Assembly (NCBI RefSeq): GCF_001005315.1
Contig: NZ_LBMG01000050.1
Location: 1 to 42,873, forward strand
DNA length: 42,873 nucleotides
Direction: 5' to 3'
Source: Kordia jejudonensis
Lineage (GTDB): Bacteria > Bacteroidota > Bacteroidia > Flavobacteriales > Flavobacteriaceae
The notes under the pieces: generated by a model
Told to the model about the DNA's origin: nothing
Databases searched by the model: none
What the model saw: the letters and a program-made list of their open reading frames with translations, nothing else
Shown: positions 1 through 8,881 of the stretch, piece by piece
Numbering within the stretch: the first letter of the stretch is position 1
Layout of the letters: each line of letters begins with the position of its first letter
Program-made: the position numbers and the translations under genes

Positions 1-2
1 GC

Positions 3-353
3 ACGACTACTGTTAATTATAAAGAAGTCAACTATGAATTATACATTCACTTTGATAGCGATTTAATACACTTAATATCCAATTATAATGCTTATCAAAA
101 AGCAATAACTAAAGGAGATCCATATAAACTATTTGGTCTAAAAGATATTACCAAAAGAGATGATTCAATTCTTAGATATATCAATTACAAATGTAAGGGC
201 AAGTGTGACATCAATAAAGTAATCGAAAATTACAATAATGTTATTTCTGAAAATGAAGTTCAGAAAGTAATTCAAAGATTGGTAGAAGTTGGCTGTCTAT
301 TGTCACAAAATGACAAAGTACAAATTACTAATGACGGTAGAAACATACTATAA
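3..353 (+). CDS. C-terminal fragment of an unrecognised protein, winged-helix-like tail
   Basis: An open frame runs from the window edge to TAA at 351-353, giving 116 residues without the N-terminus. The last 60 residues look like a small winged-helix or helix-turn-helix-like domain: a helix containing ILRYI, a KGKCDINKVI segment, a helix EVQKVIQRLVEVGCL, then a beta-wing-like stretch KVQITNDGRNIL. Such tails occur at the end of several enzyme families, including some radical SAM peptide-modifying enzymes, but the catalytic part is outside the window, so no function is assigned. Base composition is strongly AT-rich. The frame is real by its length and its codon use. Confidence 0.6.
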   Translation, partial: TTTVNYKEVNYELYIHFDSDLIHLISNYNAYQKAITKGDPYKLFGLKDITKRDDSILRYINYKCKGKCDINKVIENYNNVISENEVQKVIQRLVEVGCLLSQNDKVQITNDGRNIL

Positions 354-490
354 TAAAAATACTACTATTCATACTAATTGGAATATGCGCAAGCTGTGAG
401 TTTAAAATTGAAAGTGGAAAAAATAAAACACGGTTCACACAGCTAACGCAAATTTATAACTCTTGCACTTCTACGTCATTCCTTGCTTGA
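353..490 (+). pseudogene. Startless lipoprotein remnant
   Basis: The frame beginning at the ATA at 353 reads I-K-I-L-L-F-I-L-I-G-I-C-A-S-C-E-F and continues to TGA at 488-490. This resembles a Bacteroidota lipoprotein signal: a lysine, a hydrophobic core, and a cysteine followed by acidic and polar residues. There is no ATG, GTG or TTG in frame before the signal; the frame is closed upstream by TAG at 338-340. The 3' part runs into a dispersed-repeat sequence (from about 475). The likely reading is a decayed or truncated lipoprotein gene. Chance similarity is possible in so short a frame. Confidence 0.35.
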
Positions 491-500
491 TAAGAAATCC
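475..500. repeat. Dispersed repeat fragment (GTCATTCC...GAAATCC type)
   Basis: The sequence GTCATTCCTTGCTTGATAAG followed by AAATCC is a diverged copy of the TTCCGCA/TGCGGAA module found at 11394, 11534 and 26200. It fills part of the 178-bp gap between the first gene and the convergent methyltransferase. Nothing else is recognisable in that gap. Confidence 0.5.
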
Positions 501-531
501 AACTATCTAAAAATCTAAGCGCGGAGCAAGT

Positions 532-1206
532 CTAAAGCGTCTTATATAAGGTTGTCACAATCACACCTTTTCCATCGTTTGGCACAACGGACAAGAATGG
601 TGTTGCTTCTTTTACCTTCAAATAAAACGGCGCGGCCAACAAGTCAATTCCACTCTGTTGTTTCAATCGGATACCGCGTCCAGAAATAATGTCTTTGTTC
701 GGGATAAAATCTCCAACAGGAAGATGTTCGGTAAGAATCACATAGTGGTACTTTTCTAACTTTCGCACAATGCGTTCTATCTCTGCATTTGATAAATGTT
801 GCAATACTTGACGCACCAAAGCACAATCGCCCACAGGCAAACTATCTTCTGTAAGATTCAAACAATGAAATTCTAAATTCTCTACTTGAAATTTCTTCCT
901 ATTCCTCGCAATTAAAGCTTCCACAATATCAACTGCAATATACTTTTGAGCATATGCTGTCAATTGCTTTCCAACATTAAAATCGCCACAACCCAAATCG
1001 CAAACCGTCAATTTTTTATCAAAAGATGTCAAAAACGAACGAACAATTGCCACATACGGATTTACAATTTCTGCATGATGTGATCCATCTCCAGAATAAA
1101 AATCTGTATCATTAGTTCCCCAAAAATTTAACTCGTAAATCTGTTCCATTACAGCTTTTGTAGCCCAAGGTTTCTTTACTTTTTTATCTGAATGTTGCTG
1201 TTTCAT
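532..1206 (-). CDS. Class I SAM-dependent methyltransferase
   Basis: The 224-residue protein carries a Rossmann methyltransferase core. Motif I is VCDLGCGDFNVG at residues 68-79 (SAM binding), followed by AVDI at 91-94, whose acidic residue would hold the ribose hydroxyls, and a post-motif segment GDCALVRQVLQHL near 126-138. No signal peptide or membrane segment is present, so it is cytosolic. The substrate cannot be told from sequence: the core resembles small-molecule or sugar/lipid methyltransferases rather than DNA enzymes (no DPPY or PC motif). It stands alone, convergent with the upstream gene and divergent from the T9SS protein at 1365. The ATG at 1206 gives a normal N-terminus. Confidence 0.8.
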   Translation of the reverse strand: MKQQHSDKKVKKPWATKAVMEQIYELNFWGTNDTDFYSGDGSHHAEIVNPYVAIVRSFLTSFDKKLTVCDLGCGDFNVGKQLTAYAQKYIAVDIVEALIARNRKKFQVENLEFHCLNLTEDSLPVGDCALVRQVLQHLSNAEIERIVRKLEKYHYVILTEHLPVGDFIPNKDIISGRGIRLKQQSGIDLLAAPFYLKVKEATPFLSVVPNDGKGVIVTTLYKTL

Positions 1207-1277
1207 ACTTGATAAATATACGGAAAAGCATCAAATGTTGCTGTTCGATAAAATATGTTTGTCAACAGAAAATTGCA

Positions 1278-1344
1278 TTTCGTCTACAGTTAAACTGATC
1301 GTGCCGACGATGGCGATTTTACCTTTTTTCACTTCCTAGATTTG
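1278..1344 (+). promoter_or_regulatory. Promoter with upstream element TTCGTC and -7 box TAGATTTG
   Basis: TAGATTTG at 1337-1344 matches the Bacteroidota -7 consensus TAnnTTTG and lies 20 nt before the ATG at 1365. TTTCGTCTA begins at 1278, and a weaker partner TCGTGCCGA follows 21 bp later at 1299. TTCGTC to the -7 box is 58 bp, the same spacing as at 7213/7271, 8883/8942 and 19177/19236. No good -33 TTG is present, which fits an activator-dependent promoter. Confidence 0.5.
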
Positions 1345-1364
1345 TGACATAAATAATAAATGTC

Positions 1365-3941
1365 ATGAAGAAAATACTACTAATTTTAAGCATCTGTACT
1401 ACGATAATTGCCAGCGCTCAAAACGACCCATTCAATTGTGTGTATGATGCCTATTTGTTTCAATACAATGATGTCTACTCTATTGATTTGGCTTCTGGAA
1501 ATTCATATTTAGTGGCGGAAGATGTCACGCCAGGAAGCATTAATGCAGCCGCTTACAATCCTGCAGATGGTTTTATTTGGGGATCATTAAGCACTCCAGC
1601 AAAAACAATTGTGCGTATTGGGCAAGATTTTCAAACAACTTCTTTTTATGTGGACGAATTGCCTTCTTCCAACAGGTATGTGGGCGATATCAGTGCTAAC
1701 GGAATTTATCATTTAAAAGGTGGCGGAACCACATATTATAAAATAGACGTAAATCCTAATTCTGCAACGTATACACAACATATAGGAACTGAGAATTTAT
1801 CTCAAAATATAAACATTCACGATTGGGCGTTTAATGCCGTTGATAACAAACTATATACGGTTGAAAAAGGCACAAATCGATTATATCGAATAGATCCTAC
1901 GACGAACAGTGTGCAATCGCTTGGTGTTGTTCCAATTCTATCTGGGTTAAATTATACCTACGGTGCCGTATATTTTGATCTTTCAGGTCGTTTTTATGTG
2001 TCTGCCAATCAAACGGGAACCATTTATGTCATTCAAGCGGTACAAGATTTAAATGGTAGTAATGGAATGGTTTCCAATCTGTTTGCGTTTGGACCTTCAA
2101 GTGCGAGTAATGACGGAGCGCGTTGTCCTACGGCGCCAGTATTACAAGAAATTTGTGACAATGGCATTGATGATGATGGCGATGGTTTGATAGACTGTCA
2201 AGATCCTTCTTGTTCAGGTTATGGCGAATGTGATGTGATTGATCCAGAATCGTCAAGCGGAAACGAAGGCGGATTGGAAAGTAACGGACGATTATCTGAT
2301 GCAATCAACAAACGTAATTACAATCGTGCAAAAACAAATTTTACATTCGATAAAAACAGTGCGCCACGTGTAACACGTTCACAATTTTATGCAGAAACAA
2401 GTGAGAATGGTTTCACATTGCAAGATTTTATTCCTTTAGACATTATCAACGAAGAAGCTGCTATAGAATCGACGCCGTCAGATTTGGTGTCCATTACAAA
2501 TGCTACTGAAATTTATTCGGTTGATTATATGCGAAATAACAATGCTGTCGCTTCAATTTTAGCACTCAAAACTGAAAATGGCGTATACGAACACACAAAA
2601 TACATTTGTGATCGTTTGTTGGGCGCAGAATTAATTTCAGTTTCAACGATTGATATCAACGGACAACAATTTATAAAATCATTAATTAGAAATACAGACA
2701 ATACCGTAGAATTTGTATTAAGCCTTTCGGCGAAAACAATCAATAACGATGCAAATTTTGAAATTGAAAGTCACTGGAATTTAGATAAATATGAAGAAAA
2801 TATGACGTTTTACAACTTTCAAATTTGGTCAAATTCTTTAGACGATTTATACCTTTTAGGAGAAGAAGTCGTACGATTATTGAACGTTCAAAAACCAATT
2901 TCAGCATATGATATATCAACACCACCAACAGTTTTTGTACGAAAAGGAATGTATGAAAACGGCGCGTTAGAGTTGCAAATCGTAAACACAAATGCAACTG
3001 GAAACGTAGCTTTTGATGCAGGTTTTAGAACCACAGAAACCAGTGATTTTGACAATACAACCTCAACATTGGATTTAAACGGTAACTATATCACAAATTT
3101 ACAAGTCCCAACAGGAAACTTATTTGATATCGGATTCAGAATTGGCGATGGAATTGCCACACCTGATGATTTATTTATGTCTGATGGCCCATGGGGAATT
3201 GACGATTCGGAAGCAAGTACAACAATTGTAAACTATAACGTTTCTCCAAATGATTTTTCGTACGATTCAGATGTATTTCCGATAGAAAGAAACGTTTCAC
3301 TTCAAGCAACAACAAGTACATATGTTGCAGCGTACAGAGCCTTAACTCCACGATTTAAAGCTGTTGATCTTACAGGATACAATACATTTAATCTGTTGGC
3401 AAGCGGAAATGGAACGTTAGAAATTACCTTCGTAAAACAAAGTATTAGCGATTGGGAAGCACAATACAAAACAACAATTACACTTACGGAAACTGAACAA
3501 GAATTCAACATTCCATTGGCTAGTTTTAGTTCAACATCAGGCGAAGAAATTCAATTAAATGATGTCGTTACCATTGTATTTACAATGACTTCAGAAAACG
3601 GGCAAGTGGTGACAAAGACAATGAATATATCACATGTACATTTCTCAAATGAAAGTACATTGAGTGTTGTTGAGCTTGAAAACGAAATAAAAAGCATATC
3701 GGCAATTCCAAATCCGATGACATCACATACAAACATCCTATTTACTGCAAAGCAATCTGAGGACGCACAGTTATCTGTTTATGACCAAGTAGGTAAAGTA
3801 GTTTATACAATGAAGGTTAGCACTGAAAACGGTCAGAATAAAATCCCCCTAAACCGAAATAACCTGCGTCCTGGATTGTATTTCTGTAAAATACAAAGCA
3901 AAACCCAAACCTATAAAACCTTAAAACTCATAGTGAAATAG
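1365..3941 (+). CDS. Secreted T9SS type A sorting-domain protein, propeller-like N-terminus
   Basis: 858 residues. A signal peptide (MKKILLILSICTTIIASAQ) is followed by repeated beta-rich segments from about 25 to 255 (YDAYLFQYNDVYSIDLASG, LYRIDPTTNSVQSLG) that look like a beta-propeller or DUF6923-type domain. Residues 266-281 carry NGIDDDGDGLIDCQDP, an acidic calcium-binding-type linker common in Bacteroidota surface proteins. The middle is beta-rich and unassigned. The last ~90 residues (AIPNPMTSHTNILF ... GLYFCKIQSKTQTYKTLKLIVK) form a type A T9SS sorting domain. The protein is therefore exported to the cell surface or medium. Its promoter shares the upstream element of the EPS genes, so it may act with the polymer, for example as a matrix protein; that is inference. 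Confidence 0.85.
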   Translation: MKKILLILSICTTIIASAQNDPFNCVYDAYLFQYNDVYSIDLASGNSYLVAEDVTPGSINAAAYNPADGFIWGSLSTPAKTIVRIGQDFQTTSFYVDELPSSNRYVGDISANGIYHLKGGGTTYYKIDVNPNSATYTQHIGTENLSQNINIHDWAFNAVDNKLYTVEKGTNRLYRIDPTTNSVQSLGVVPILSGLNYTYGAVYFDLSGRFYVSANQTGTIYVIQAVQDLNGSNGMVSNLFAFGPSSASNDGARCPTAPVLQEICDNGIDDDGDGLIDCQDPSCSGYGECDVIDPESSSGNEGGLESNGRLSDAINKRNYNRAKTNFTFDKNSAPRVTRSQFYAETSENGFTLQDFIPLDIINEEAAIESTPSDLVSITNATEIYSVDYMRNNNAVASILALKTENGVYEHTKYICDRLLGAELISVSTIDINGQQFIKSLIRNTDNTVEFVLSLSAKTINNDANFEIESHWNLDKYEENMTFYNFQIWSNSLDDLYLLGEEVVRLLNVQKPISAYDISTPPTVFVRKGMYENGALELQIVNTNATGNVAFDAGFRTTETSDFDNTTSTLDLNGNYITNLQVPTGNLFDIGFRIGDGIATPDDLFMSDGPWGIDDSEASTTIVNYNVSPNDFSYDSDVFPIERNVSLQATTSTYVAAYRALTPRFKAVDLTGYNTFNLLASGNGTLEITFVKQSISDWEAQYKTTITLTETEQEFNIPLASFSSTSGEEIQLNDVVTIVFTMTSENGQVVTKTMNISHVHFSNESTLSVVELENEIKSISAIPNPMTSHTNILFTAKQSEDAQLSVYDQVGKVVYTMKVSTENGQNKIPLNRNNLRPGLYFCKIQSKTQTYKTLKLIVK

Positions 3942-3985
3942 TAAATAGTTTTTCTTCATAGTAATTTTTAAAATTGGTTGATTAG

Positions 3986-4018
3986 AAAAGGCAAAAGATT
4001 GGATTCTTTTGTCTTTTT
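3986..4018. terminator. Bidirectional intrinsic terminator
   Basis: A 13-bp stem (3986-3998 with 4005-4017, one G-T pair) has a short loop and is A-rich on one side and T-rich on the other. It lies between the convergent T9SS gene and the PIN gene and can serve both. Confidence 0.75.
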
Positions 4019-4024
4019 GTTTGT

Positions 4025-4588
4025 TTAAATCAAGGAATGTAAATAATCAGCTGATTTTATTAAACCGTTTTTTCGTAGGTTATCTAAAACTTGATATTCG
4101 TCTAAGTCAGGATTCGTTCTGTTTAATACTAGTTTTCTAAAAGCTTTAACCGCTTTTTTGTGATTTAAGTCAATTATATCTGCAATAAAATCATCAGCAG
4201 ATTTTGCAGACAATCCAAAAGTTGCTAAATAATCATTAGGAAAATCTCTCAAGTTATTAGTAACAATCACATTCGCATTTGTTTTAATAGCTGCGGCAAG
4301 TACATGACGATCCTTTTCATCTGGTAATGATAAAGCATCAATTAATGATTCGTAATTTGTGACCAAAGCATCGGGAAAAGCTAAGTCAGCAAAACGAGTA
4401 CGCTTTATAATCTCTGATTTAGGGATATTTTTACGCTCCATCACACTTTTCCATTCGTCAAAAATGTGTTGACTCCATTTCACAGTAAATAAATCAAAAT
4501 GTGCAAACCAAAAAAGTAAATCTCTAATTTCAATAGGATAGATAACATTGGTATCTAAAACCGCCGTAAAACGAACACTATGAATCAT
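4025..4588 (-). CDS. PIN-domain toxin, VapC50-like
   Basis: 187 residues. The N-terminal PIN fold shows the acidic set expected for a metal-dependent RNase: D12 (AVLDTNV), D44/E45 (HIFDEW), D93 (PDEKDRHVLAAA) and D115 (NNLRDFP). A helical C-terminal extension (about 125-187) is larger than in short VapC proteins and fits the VapC50-type group. The start codon overlaps the end of the excisionase-like gene by 11 nt, so the two are translationally coupled, antitoxin first. Known members of this family cleave structured RNA and are neutralised by a DNA-binding partner. Activity here is inferred from intact motifs. Confidence 0.85.
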   Translation of the reverse strand: MIHSVRFTAVLDTNVIYPIEIRDLLFWFAHFDLFTVKWSQHIFDEWKSVMERKNIPKSEIIKRTRFADLAFPDALVTNYESLIDALSLPDEKDRHVLAAAIKTNANVIVTNNLRDFPNDYLATFGLSAKSADDFIADIIDLNHKKAVKAFRKLVLNRTNPDLDEYQVLDNLRKNGLIKSADYLHSLI

Positions 4589-5033
4589 ATAAACCTAATT
4601 CTTCATCAGACTTCATCATGTCAATAAGCAATTGCTCTTGCTCTTGCTTTTTAGCGTTCTTATAATTCATGACATCTTCAAACATCACTCTTCGATGTCT
4701 TCCAACTTTGGTAAATGGAATTTCGCCACTTTCTAGTAGTTTTACTAAATGCGGACGTGAGCAACCTAACAATTCTGCAGCAGCTTGTGTAGTCATCTCT
4801 GTGGCAATAGGAACTACAGAAATTGGTTTTCCTTGACTTGTTGCTTTTAATATTTTAGCTAGAAGTTTAAGTGCTTTTAGAGGAATTTTAATTTTCTCTG
4901 TCGTTTCTTCAATTTCAATTTCTGGATTTTCAGAATGCAACTCTTGCAACGTTGCAGCAAGCGCACTGTAGGATTCCATTGCTATACGCTGTTCTTTCTT
5001 AGAAGGTTTTTTTATGTCGTTGAGATATTCCAT
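4578..5033 (-). CDS. Excisionase-type HTH antitoxin, VapB50-like
   Basis: The chosen ATG at 5031-5033 gives 151 residues; the frame stays open upstream to 5141, but that extension would run through the promoter and operator and encodes a hydrophobic stretch unlike the rest. Residues 81-125 form a MerR/excisionase-type helix-turn-helix (TTQAAAELLGCSRPHLVKLL, then a wing with KVGRHRRV). The acidic middle (30-48) and the C-terminal helix could embrace the toxin. It precedes the PIN gene with an 11-nt overlap. A pairing of a PIN toxin with an excisionase-like protein is known for VapB50/VapC50 of mycobacteria. Autorepression through the adjacent palindrome is very likely. Confidence 0.8.
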   Translation of the reverse strand: MEYLNDIKKPSKKEQRIAMESYSALAATLQELHSENPEIEIEETTEKIKIPLKALKLLAKILKATSQGKPISVVPIATEMTTQAAAELLGCSRPHLVKLLESGEIPFTKVGRHRRVMFEDVMNYKNAKKQEQEQLLIDMMKSDEELGLYDS

Positions 5034-5064
5034 TTGTATTGTATTGCAGTACAATACAAATATA
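5032..5064 (-). promoter_or_regulatory. Promoter and 12-bp inverted-repeat operator of the PIN/antitoxin operon
   Basis: ATTTGTATTGTA (5032-5043) is perfectly repeated in inverse as TACAATACAAAT (5050-5061) with a 6-nt spacer. On the minus strand TATATTTG (5064-5057) matches the -7 box, so transcription would begin inside the palindrome about 15 nt before the start codon. A bound antitoxin dimer would cover both the promoter and the start. Confidence 0.75.
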
Positions 5065-5098
5065 AACGAAATAAACGAAACGAAATTATAAATGATTC

Positions 5099-7165
5099 TT
5101 AATTTCCTGTCTTTAGAATACTTTTCCCACCAAAAACCCACTTCAATCGCACACCAACTTCCGTAAAGGTAAATCCTGCAGCAGTGGCAGAAGCAATATT
5201 ACTGCGTGTTCCAAATACATTTGCCAAACAGCGATCCGAGAATTTATAGCCTAACTTTCCTTGAAAACGATACGTACTTTGACTTTCTTGATTTTCAATA
5301 TATTGCAAACCTGTAGCCGCCGTCAATTCGTAAAACCATTCCTTTGGTTTGGTCACGTTTTCATCTTTAATCAAGTTTAAGAAAACTTCACCTGCATTGA
5401 AATTAGAAGGACTGAAATAAATGCTTGGTACTTGCTTTTCAAAGGTTATATATTGGTAATTAAACCCTACTTTTAAAGAAGGTTTGCTCAAAATGTTATA
5501 ATACAAAGATGTAAATAATAAATGTCTGGAATTATCATCATTCTGCGACGTGTAATAGTATTGTGTAAACCAACCCAAATTAAAATTAGTACTCACATTA
5601 TAATTCGCATAAAAGTTGTTTTGAACAATTTCACGATCTAACAAATCCGCATTGAAACTCTGTATTTCACGGTTGTAACCAATATCCAAGGTTTGTAGTT
5701 TAAAAGATTTTATATTCAATGAAACATCCGCTATTACCTGCGTAAAATCGTTGGTTTCTGCTGTGGCAGCTGTCACACCGAAAGTTCCTTTAAAGGTTAC
5801 CGTTGGCAACAATTGATATTTCAAACCAGCCGAAAGTGCATGTGAAGTCGCTTTATTATTCGTAACCGTATTGTTTGTCGTTCGGTAATTATAATTTCCA
5901 AGCAATTTCAAACGTGTTGAAAACGGAAACGCAACTGTATTTTGAACCGAAAACGCTTCGTTATCGCCATTATCAAAACTGTACGACGCTTTTCCTTCGT
6001 AAAAAGGTGTAAATTTCGTTTTCAATTCTTTAATAAAGTTGGTCGCATCTTTCTGATTATTGTAAAGCGTCAGCGTCTTTTCTGCGGCAGCGAATGCTTC
6101 GTCATATTTTCCCAACGCTTTTAAAACATTGGCTTTTCCTAAATTTCCATCGAAAGACGTAGAATCATTGACTAAAATCTGATCGTAATCTGCCAAACTC
6201 TGTTTAAAATTACTTTTGTACACATTCAAGGTTGCGCGTAAGGCTAAAATCCAATTTTTATTTGGCTCTTTTATGATGATTTCATCAATCAAACGTGTTG
6301 CTTTTGCGTACTTTTTATTCCAAATCAAAGCTTGAATATAACGTTCTGTCGTTTGTTGTTTTCGAGCTGCATCATTCACACCAAACAAAAGATCGTATGC
6401 TTTTTGACTTGTCTGTAATGCCTGCTTTTCCTTTCCTTTTAAATGTGCAACCAACGATAAACCATTGAGCGATTCCAATGCATTGGAAACATTTTTTGCT
6501 AACATCACATACGTTTCTTCCGCTTTTTCAAATTCATTCATGATTAAATACAAATTCGCCAAATTTAACAGCGCATTTGTATCATTCGCGAAAAGCGACA
6601 AACATTTTTTGAGCAATTTTTCTGCTTCAATATATTGTTGTAATTGCTGTTTTTGATACGCAAAACCTAGGTAGATATATTTTTTAGACGTCAACGCATT
6701 CGGATTTTCGGGTGAAACTTCCAATGCTTTATTTACATATAGTAACGCTTCGTCATATTCTTGTATATTGGATAAGGTATTGGCAAAGCCTAACAACGCT
6801 GGGAAACTTTTAGCGTTTGTATTGACTAATTTTTGGTAGTACGCTTTCGCGAGATTGAACTCTTGGTTCCATAACAACGATTCGCCATAATTTAATTGCA
6901 CTTCAAAATCGTTTGGAAAATCATTTAATAAACTTGAAAAGATTGTTTTCGCTTCCGCAGATTTGCCATTCAAACCAACTGCACGACCGTAACACAAACG
7001 AGCTGTTTTACTGTTTGGATATTCTTGTAAAATCGTTTTAAAAAATGTTTCTGCTTCTTGATACTTTCCGTTTTCCAAATATGAAAATCCTTCCTTCATA
7101 TTCTGAGAATAACAAAAAACACCTATAAATAGAAACGCGAAAAGTAGTATATATTTTGTGTTCAT
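5099..7165 (-). CDS. TPR protein with C-terminal outer-membrane beta-barrel, candidate EPS export channel
   Basis: 688 residues. A signal peptide ends near residue 21 (FLFIGVFCYSQ). Residues 22 to about 380 are a run of roughly 34-residue TPR units (EGFSYLENGKYQEAETFFKTIL, YGESLLWNQEFNLAKAYYQKL). The last ~300 residues alternate in the way of an outer-membrane barrel and end with GVRLKWVFGGK. The architecture of a periplasmic TPR superhelix before a barrel is that of PelB, PgaA and BcsC; the barrel also resembles the YaiO group. The neighbouring flippase (divergent, 7370) and glycosyltransferases support polymer export. Partners would be periplasmic polymer-modifying enzymes. Substrate unknown. 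Confidence 0.75.
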   Translation of the reverse strand: MNTKYILLFAFLFIGVFCYSQNMKEGFSYLENGKYQEAETFFKTILQEYPNSKTARLCYGRAVGLNGKSAEAKTIFSSLLNDFPNDFEVQLNYGESLLWNQEFNLAKAYYQKLVNTNAKSFPALLGFANTLSNIQEYDEALLYVNKALEVSPENPNALTSKKYIYLGFAYQKQQLQQYIEAEKLLKKCLSLFANDTNALLNLANLYLIMNEFEKAEETYVMLAKNVSNALESLNGLSLVAHLKGKEKQALQTSQKAYDLLFGVNDAARKQQTTERYIQALIWNKKYAKATRLIDEIIIKEPNKNWILALRATLNVYKSNFKQSLADYDQILVNDSTSFDGNLGKANVLKALGKYDEAFAAAEKTLTLYNNQKDATNFIKELKTKFTPFYEGKASYSFDNGDNEAFSVQNTVAFPFSTRLKLLGNYNYRTTNNTVTNNKATSHALSAGLKYQLLPTVTFKGTFGVTAATAETNDFTQVIADVSLNIKSFKLQTLDIGYNREIQSFNADLLDREIVQNNFYANYNVSTNFNLGWFTQYYYTSQNDDNSRHLLFTSLYYNILSKPSLKVGFNYQYITFEKQVPSIYFSPSNFNAGEVFLNLIKDENVTKPKEWFYELTAATGLQYIENQESQSTYRFQGKLGYKFSDRCLANVFGTRSNIASATAAGFTFTEVGVRLKWVFGGKSILKTGN

Positions 7166-7211
7166 AATCCTTGATTTTAGACAATTGTAAGGTAAGCATC
7201 AACTACGCTTC

Positions 7212-7278
7212 ATTCATCGTAAGAAAACTGAATCTCGCCGACAACGACCCTTTTTTGGTAGCATTTCAGAGATATTTG
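7212..7278 (+). promoter_or_regulatory. Promoter with upstream element TTCATC and -7-like box
   Basis: TTCATC at 7213 is 58 bp before GATATTTG (7271-7278), which differs from TAnnTTTG at the first two bases. A partner half-site TCTCGCCGA lies 21 bp downstream at 7233, and the block around GCCGAC is also shared with 1302. It would drive the flippase through a leader of about 90 nt. The gap also holds the promoter of the divergent TPR gene, where a weak TACAATTG (minus, 7190-7183) is the only candidate. Confidence 0.4.
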
Positions 7279-7369
7279 TAGCAGATATAATCACAAAAAC
7301 GTATTAAAAGTAGTGTGTATTGAGTCATAAGTATTGAGATAAAAACATACGTATACATTAAAAGAAATC

Positions 7370-8605
7370 ATGATGATCGCAATCACAAAAAAAATAAAAA
7401 GTAACCTTACTACAACACATGTATTTATGCTCAGTGGACTATTGGTAAATGGTGGAAACTATGTCTATAACTTACTCTTAGGTCGATTTTTAGGGCCTGA
7501 AAAGTTTGCAGATGCTGCCGTATTGGTTACTTTTTTATTGGTGTTATCCTTTGTGGCGATGACATTTCAATTGGTTACTGCCAAATTCTCAGTACTATTT
7601 GAAACGAGTGTTTTCAAAGCATTTGCTTCCAATATGTATAAGAAATCCGTGTTGACAGGAATCGTTTTAGGTTGTTTCATTATTTTCTTCGCAACAGAAT
7701 TACAATTATTTTTCAAAACCTCAACATCAAGTATGTTTGTTGCGTTTGGAATTGGAATTCCACTCTATTTCATCATGAGTGTCAACCGAGGAATTTTTCA
7801 AGGAAAACAACAATTGGTATCACTTTCGGTAACGTATCAAGCCGAAATGATCAGTCGATTACTCATCACTTTAGCGTTGTTATACTTTTTACAAATTGAA
7901 TCTTCTTTGATCATTTCTTTCGGAATATTAGCTTCCTTTTTGTGCGGATTGCTTCCTTTTGACTTCAAAAATATAGCTTGGAAAAGTACAAACGTATTAA
8001 GCAAAACACAAAGTAAGTTGGTTCGCAATTTTTTTATCATTACTGCTTTTTATGAACTCACGCAAATCATCATAAACAACAGTGATATTTTACTTGTTAA
8101 ACACTATTTTGAATCCTACGATGCAGGTTTGTATGCTTCGTTGGCGTTAATTGGTCGTGTGGTATATTTCATTGCTTGGATGTTTGTCATGTTGCTATTA
8201 CCAACCGTTGTAAAACTCCAAAAAGAAGGAAAAAATACGGTTCCTATCTTATTAAAATACGTAACATATATTGGAGGAATTGCTGCAGTAATTATCATTA
8301 GTTGTGTTTTCTTTCCAACACAAATTATACATATTTTATTCGGCGAAAGCTATTTAGAAATTGCTCCATTACTATGGAAATATGCGTTGGCAACCGGAAT
8401 TTTTGCCATCTCAAATATCTTCGCATATTACTATTTATCCTTAGACAAATACATTCCCGTAGTCCTTTCTGGAATTTTCGGAATGCTGCAAATTGTATTG
8501 GTTGTATTCTTTCATGAGAGCTTAGCACAAGTTGTTCATGTACAAATCATTGCGATGGTTTTGCTATTGATTGTTCAGTTGTCTTTTTTCTTGAAAAACA
8601 ACTAG
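7370..8605 (+). CDS. MOP-superfamily polysaccharide flippase (Wzx/PelG-like role)
   Basis: 411 residues with about 12 predicted membrane helices spread along the whole length and few long loops. The N-terminus LSGLLVNGGNYVYNLLLGRFLGPEKFADAAVL is typical of oligosaccharide flippases: a helix followed by the LGR-hLGPxxFG type turn. The family moves lipid-linked saccharides or polymer across the inner membrane. Two adjacent ATGs (7370 and 7373) could start it. It is divergent from the TPR/barrel gene and in line with the GT4 gene, so a joint role in surface polysaccharide is likely. PelG belongs to the same superfamily; sequence alone does not place this protein in the PelG family. Confidence 0.8.
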   Translation: MMIAITKKIKSNLTTTHVFMLSGLLVNGGNYVYNLLLGRFLGPEKFADAAVLVTFLLVLSFVAMTFQLVTAKFSVLFETSVFKAFASNMYKKSVLTGIVLGCFIIFFATELQLFFKTSTSSMFVAFGIGIPLYFIMSVNRGIFQGKQQLVSLSVTYQAEMISRLLITLALLYFLQIESSLIISFGILASFLCGLLPFDFKNIAWKSTNVLSKTQSKLVRNFFIITAFYELTQIIINNSDILLVKHYFESYDAGLYASLALIGRVVYFIAWMFVMLLLPTVVKLQKEGKNTVPILLKYVTYIGGIAAVIIISCVFFPTQIIHILFGESYLEIAPLLWKYALATGIFAISNIFAYYYLSLDKYIPVVLSGIFGMLQIVLVVFFHESLAQVVHVQIIAMVLLLIVQLSFFLKNN

Positions 8606-8609
8606 TTTT

Positions 8610-8682
8610 TCATTCCTGCGAAGGCAGGAATCTCATCCTTATGTGATACTGAATCAAGTTCAGTACATGGTTCGGTATGACG
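8610..8682. repeat. Composite dispersed palindromic repeat
   Basis: TCATTCCTGCG and AGGCAGGAATC form the first palindrome; CTGAATCAAGTTCAG forms the second; the end is GGTATGACG. The same modules occur at 10181, 11311, 20509, 21155 and 26157. The element starts 5 bp after the flippase stop and may fold as a transcript end. Confidence 0.8.
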
Positions 8683-8722
8683 TAAATTGTTGTATTCCCA
8701 AATCGTCCGATCGAGTGATTTT

Positions 8723-8784
8723 CTGTCATATCGAACGCAGTCGAGATCAATAAAAAATTGTATCGAGATCTACTTCGAGACACT
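8723..8784. repeat. Second intergenic repeat, GTCATATCGAACGCAGTCGAG type
   Basis: TGTCATATCGAACGCAGTCG followed by AGATC, then TATCGAGATCTACTTCGAGAC, forms a self-complementary block of TCGA-rich halves. It has a GTCAT start like the other repeats but different inner modules. Only one copy is seen in this window. Confidence 0.45.
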
Positions 8785-8881
8785 ATATATTCTTCTAAAG
8801 AAAAGAGTGCCATCAGAAAAAATCTTAATTCTTGATTCTATATTCTTCACTCTTAAAAAAACAAATCTAAACCTTTTTTCC

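Noticed and set aside
5034-5141. N-terminal extension of the excisionase-like antitoxin
   Set aside because: The extension runs through the -7 box and a perfect 12-bp operator and encodes a hydrophobic, low-complexity stretch.
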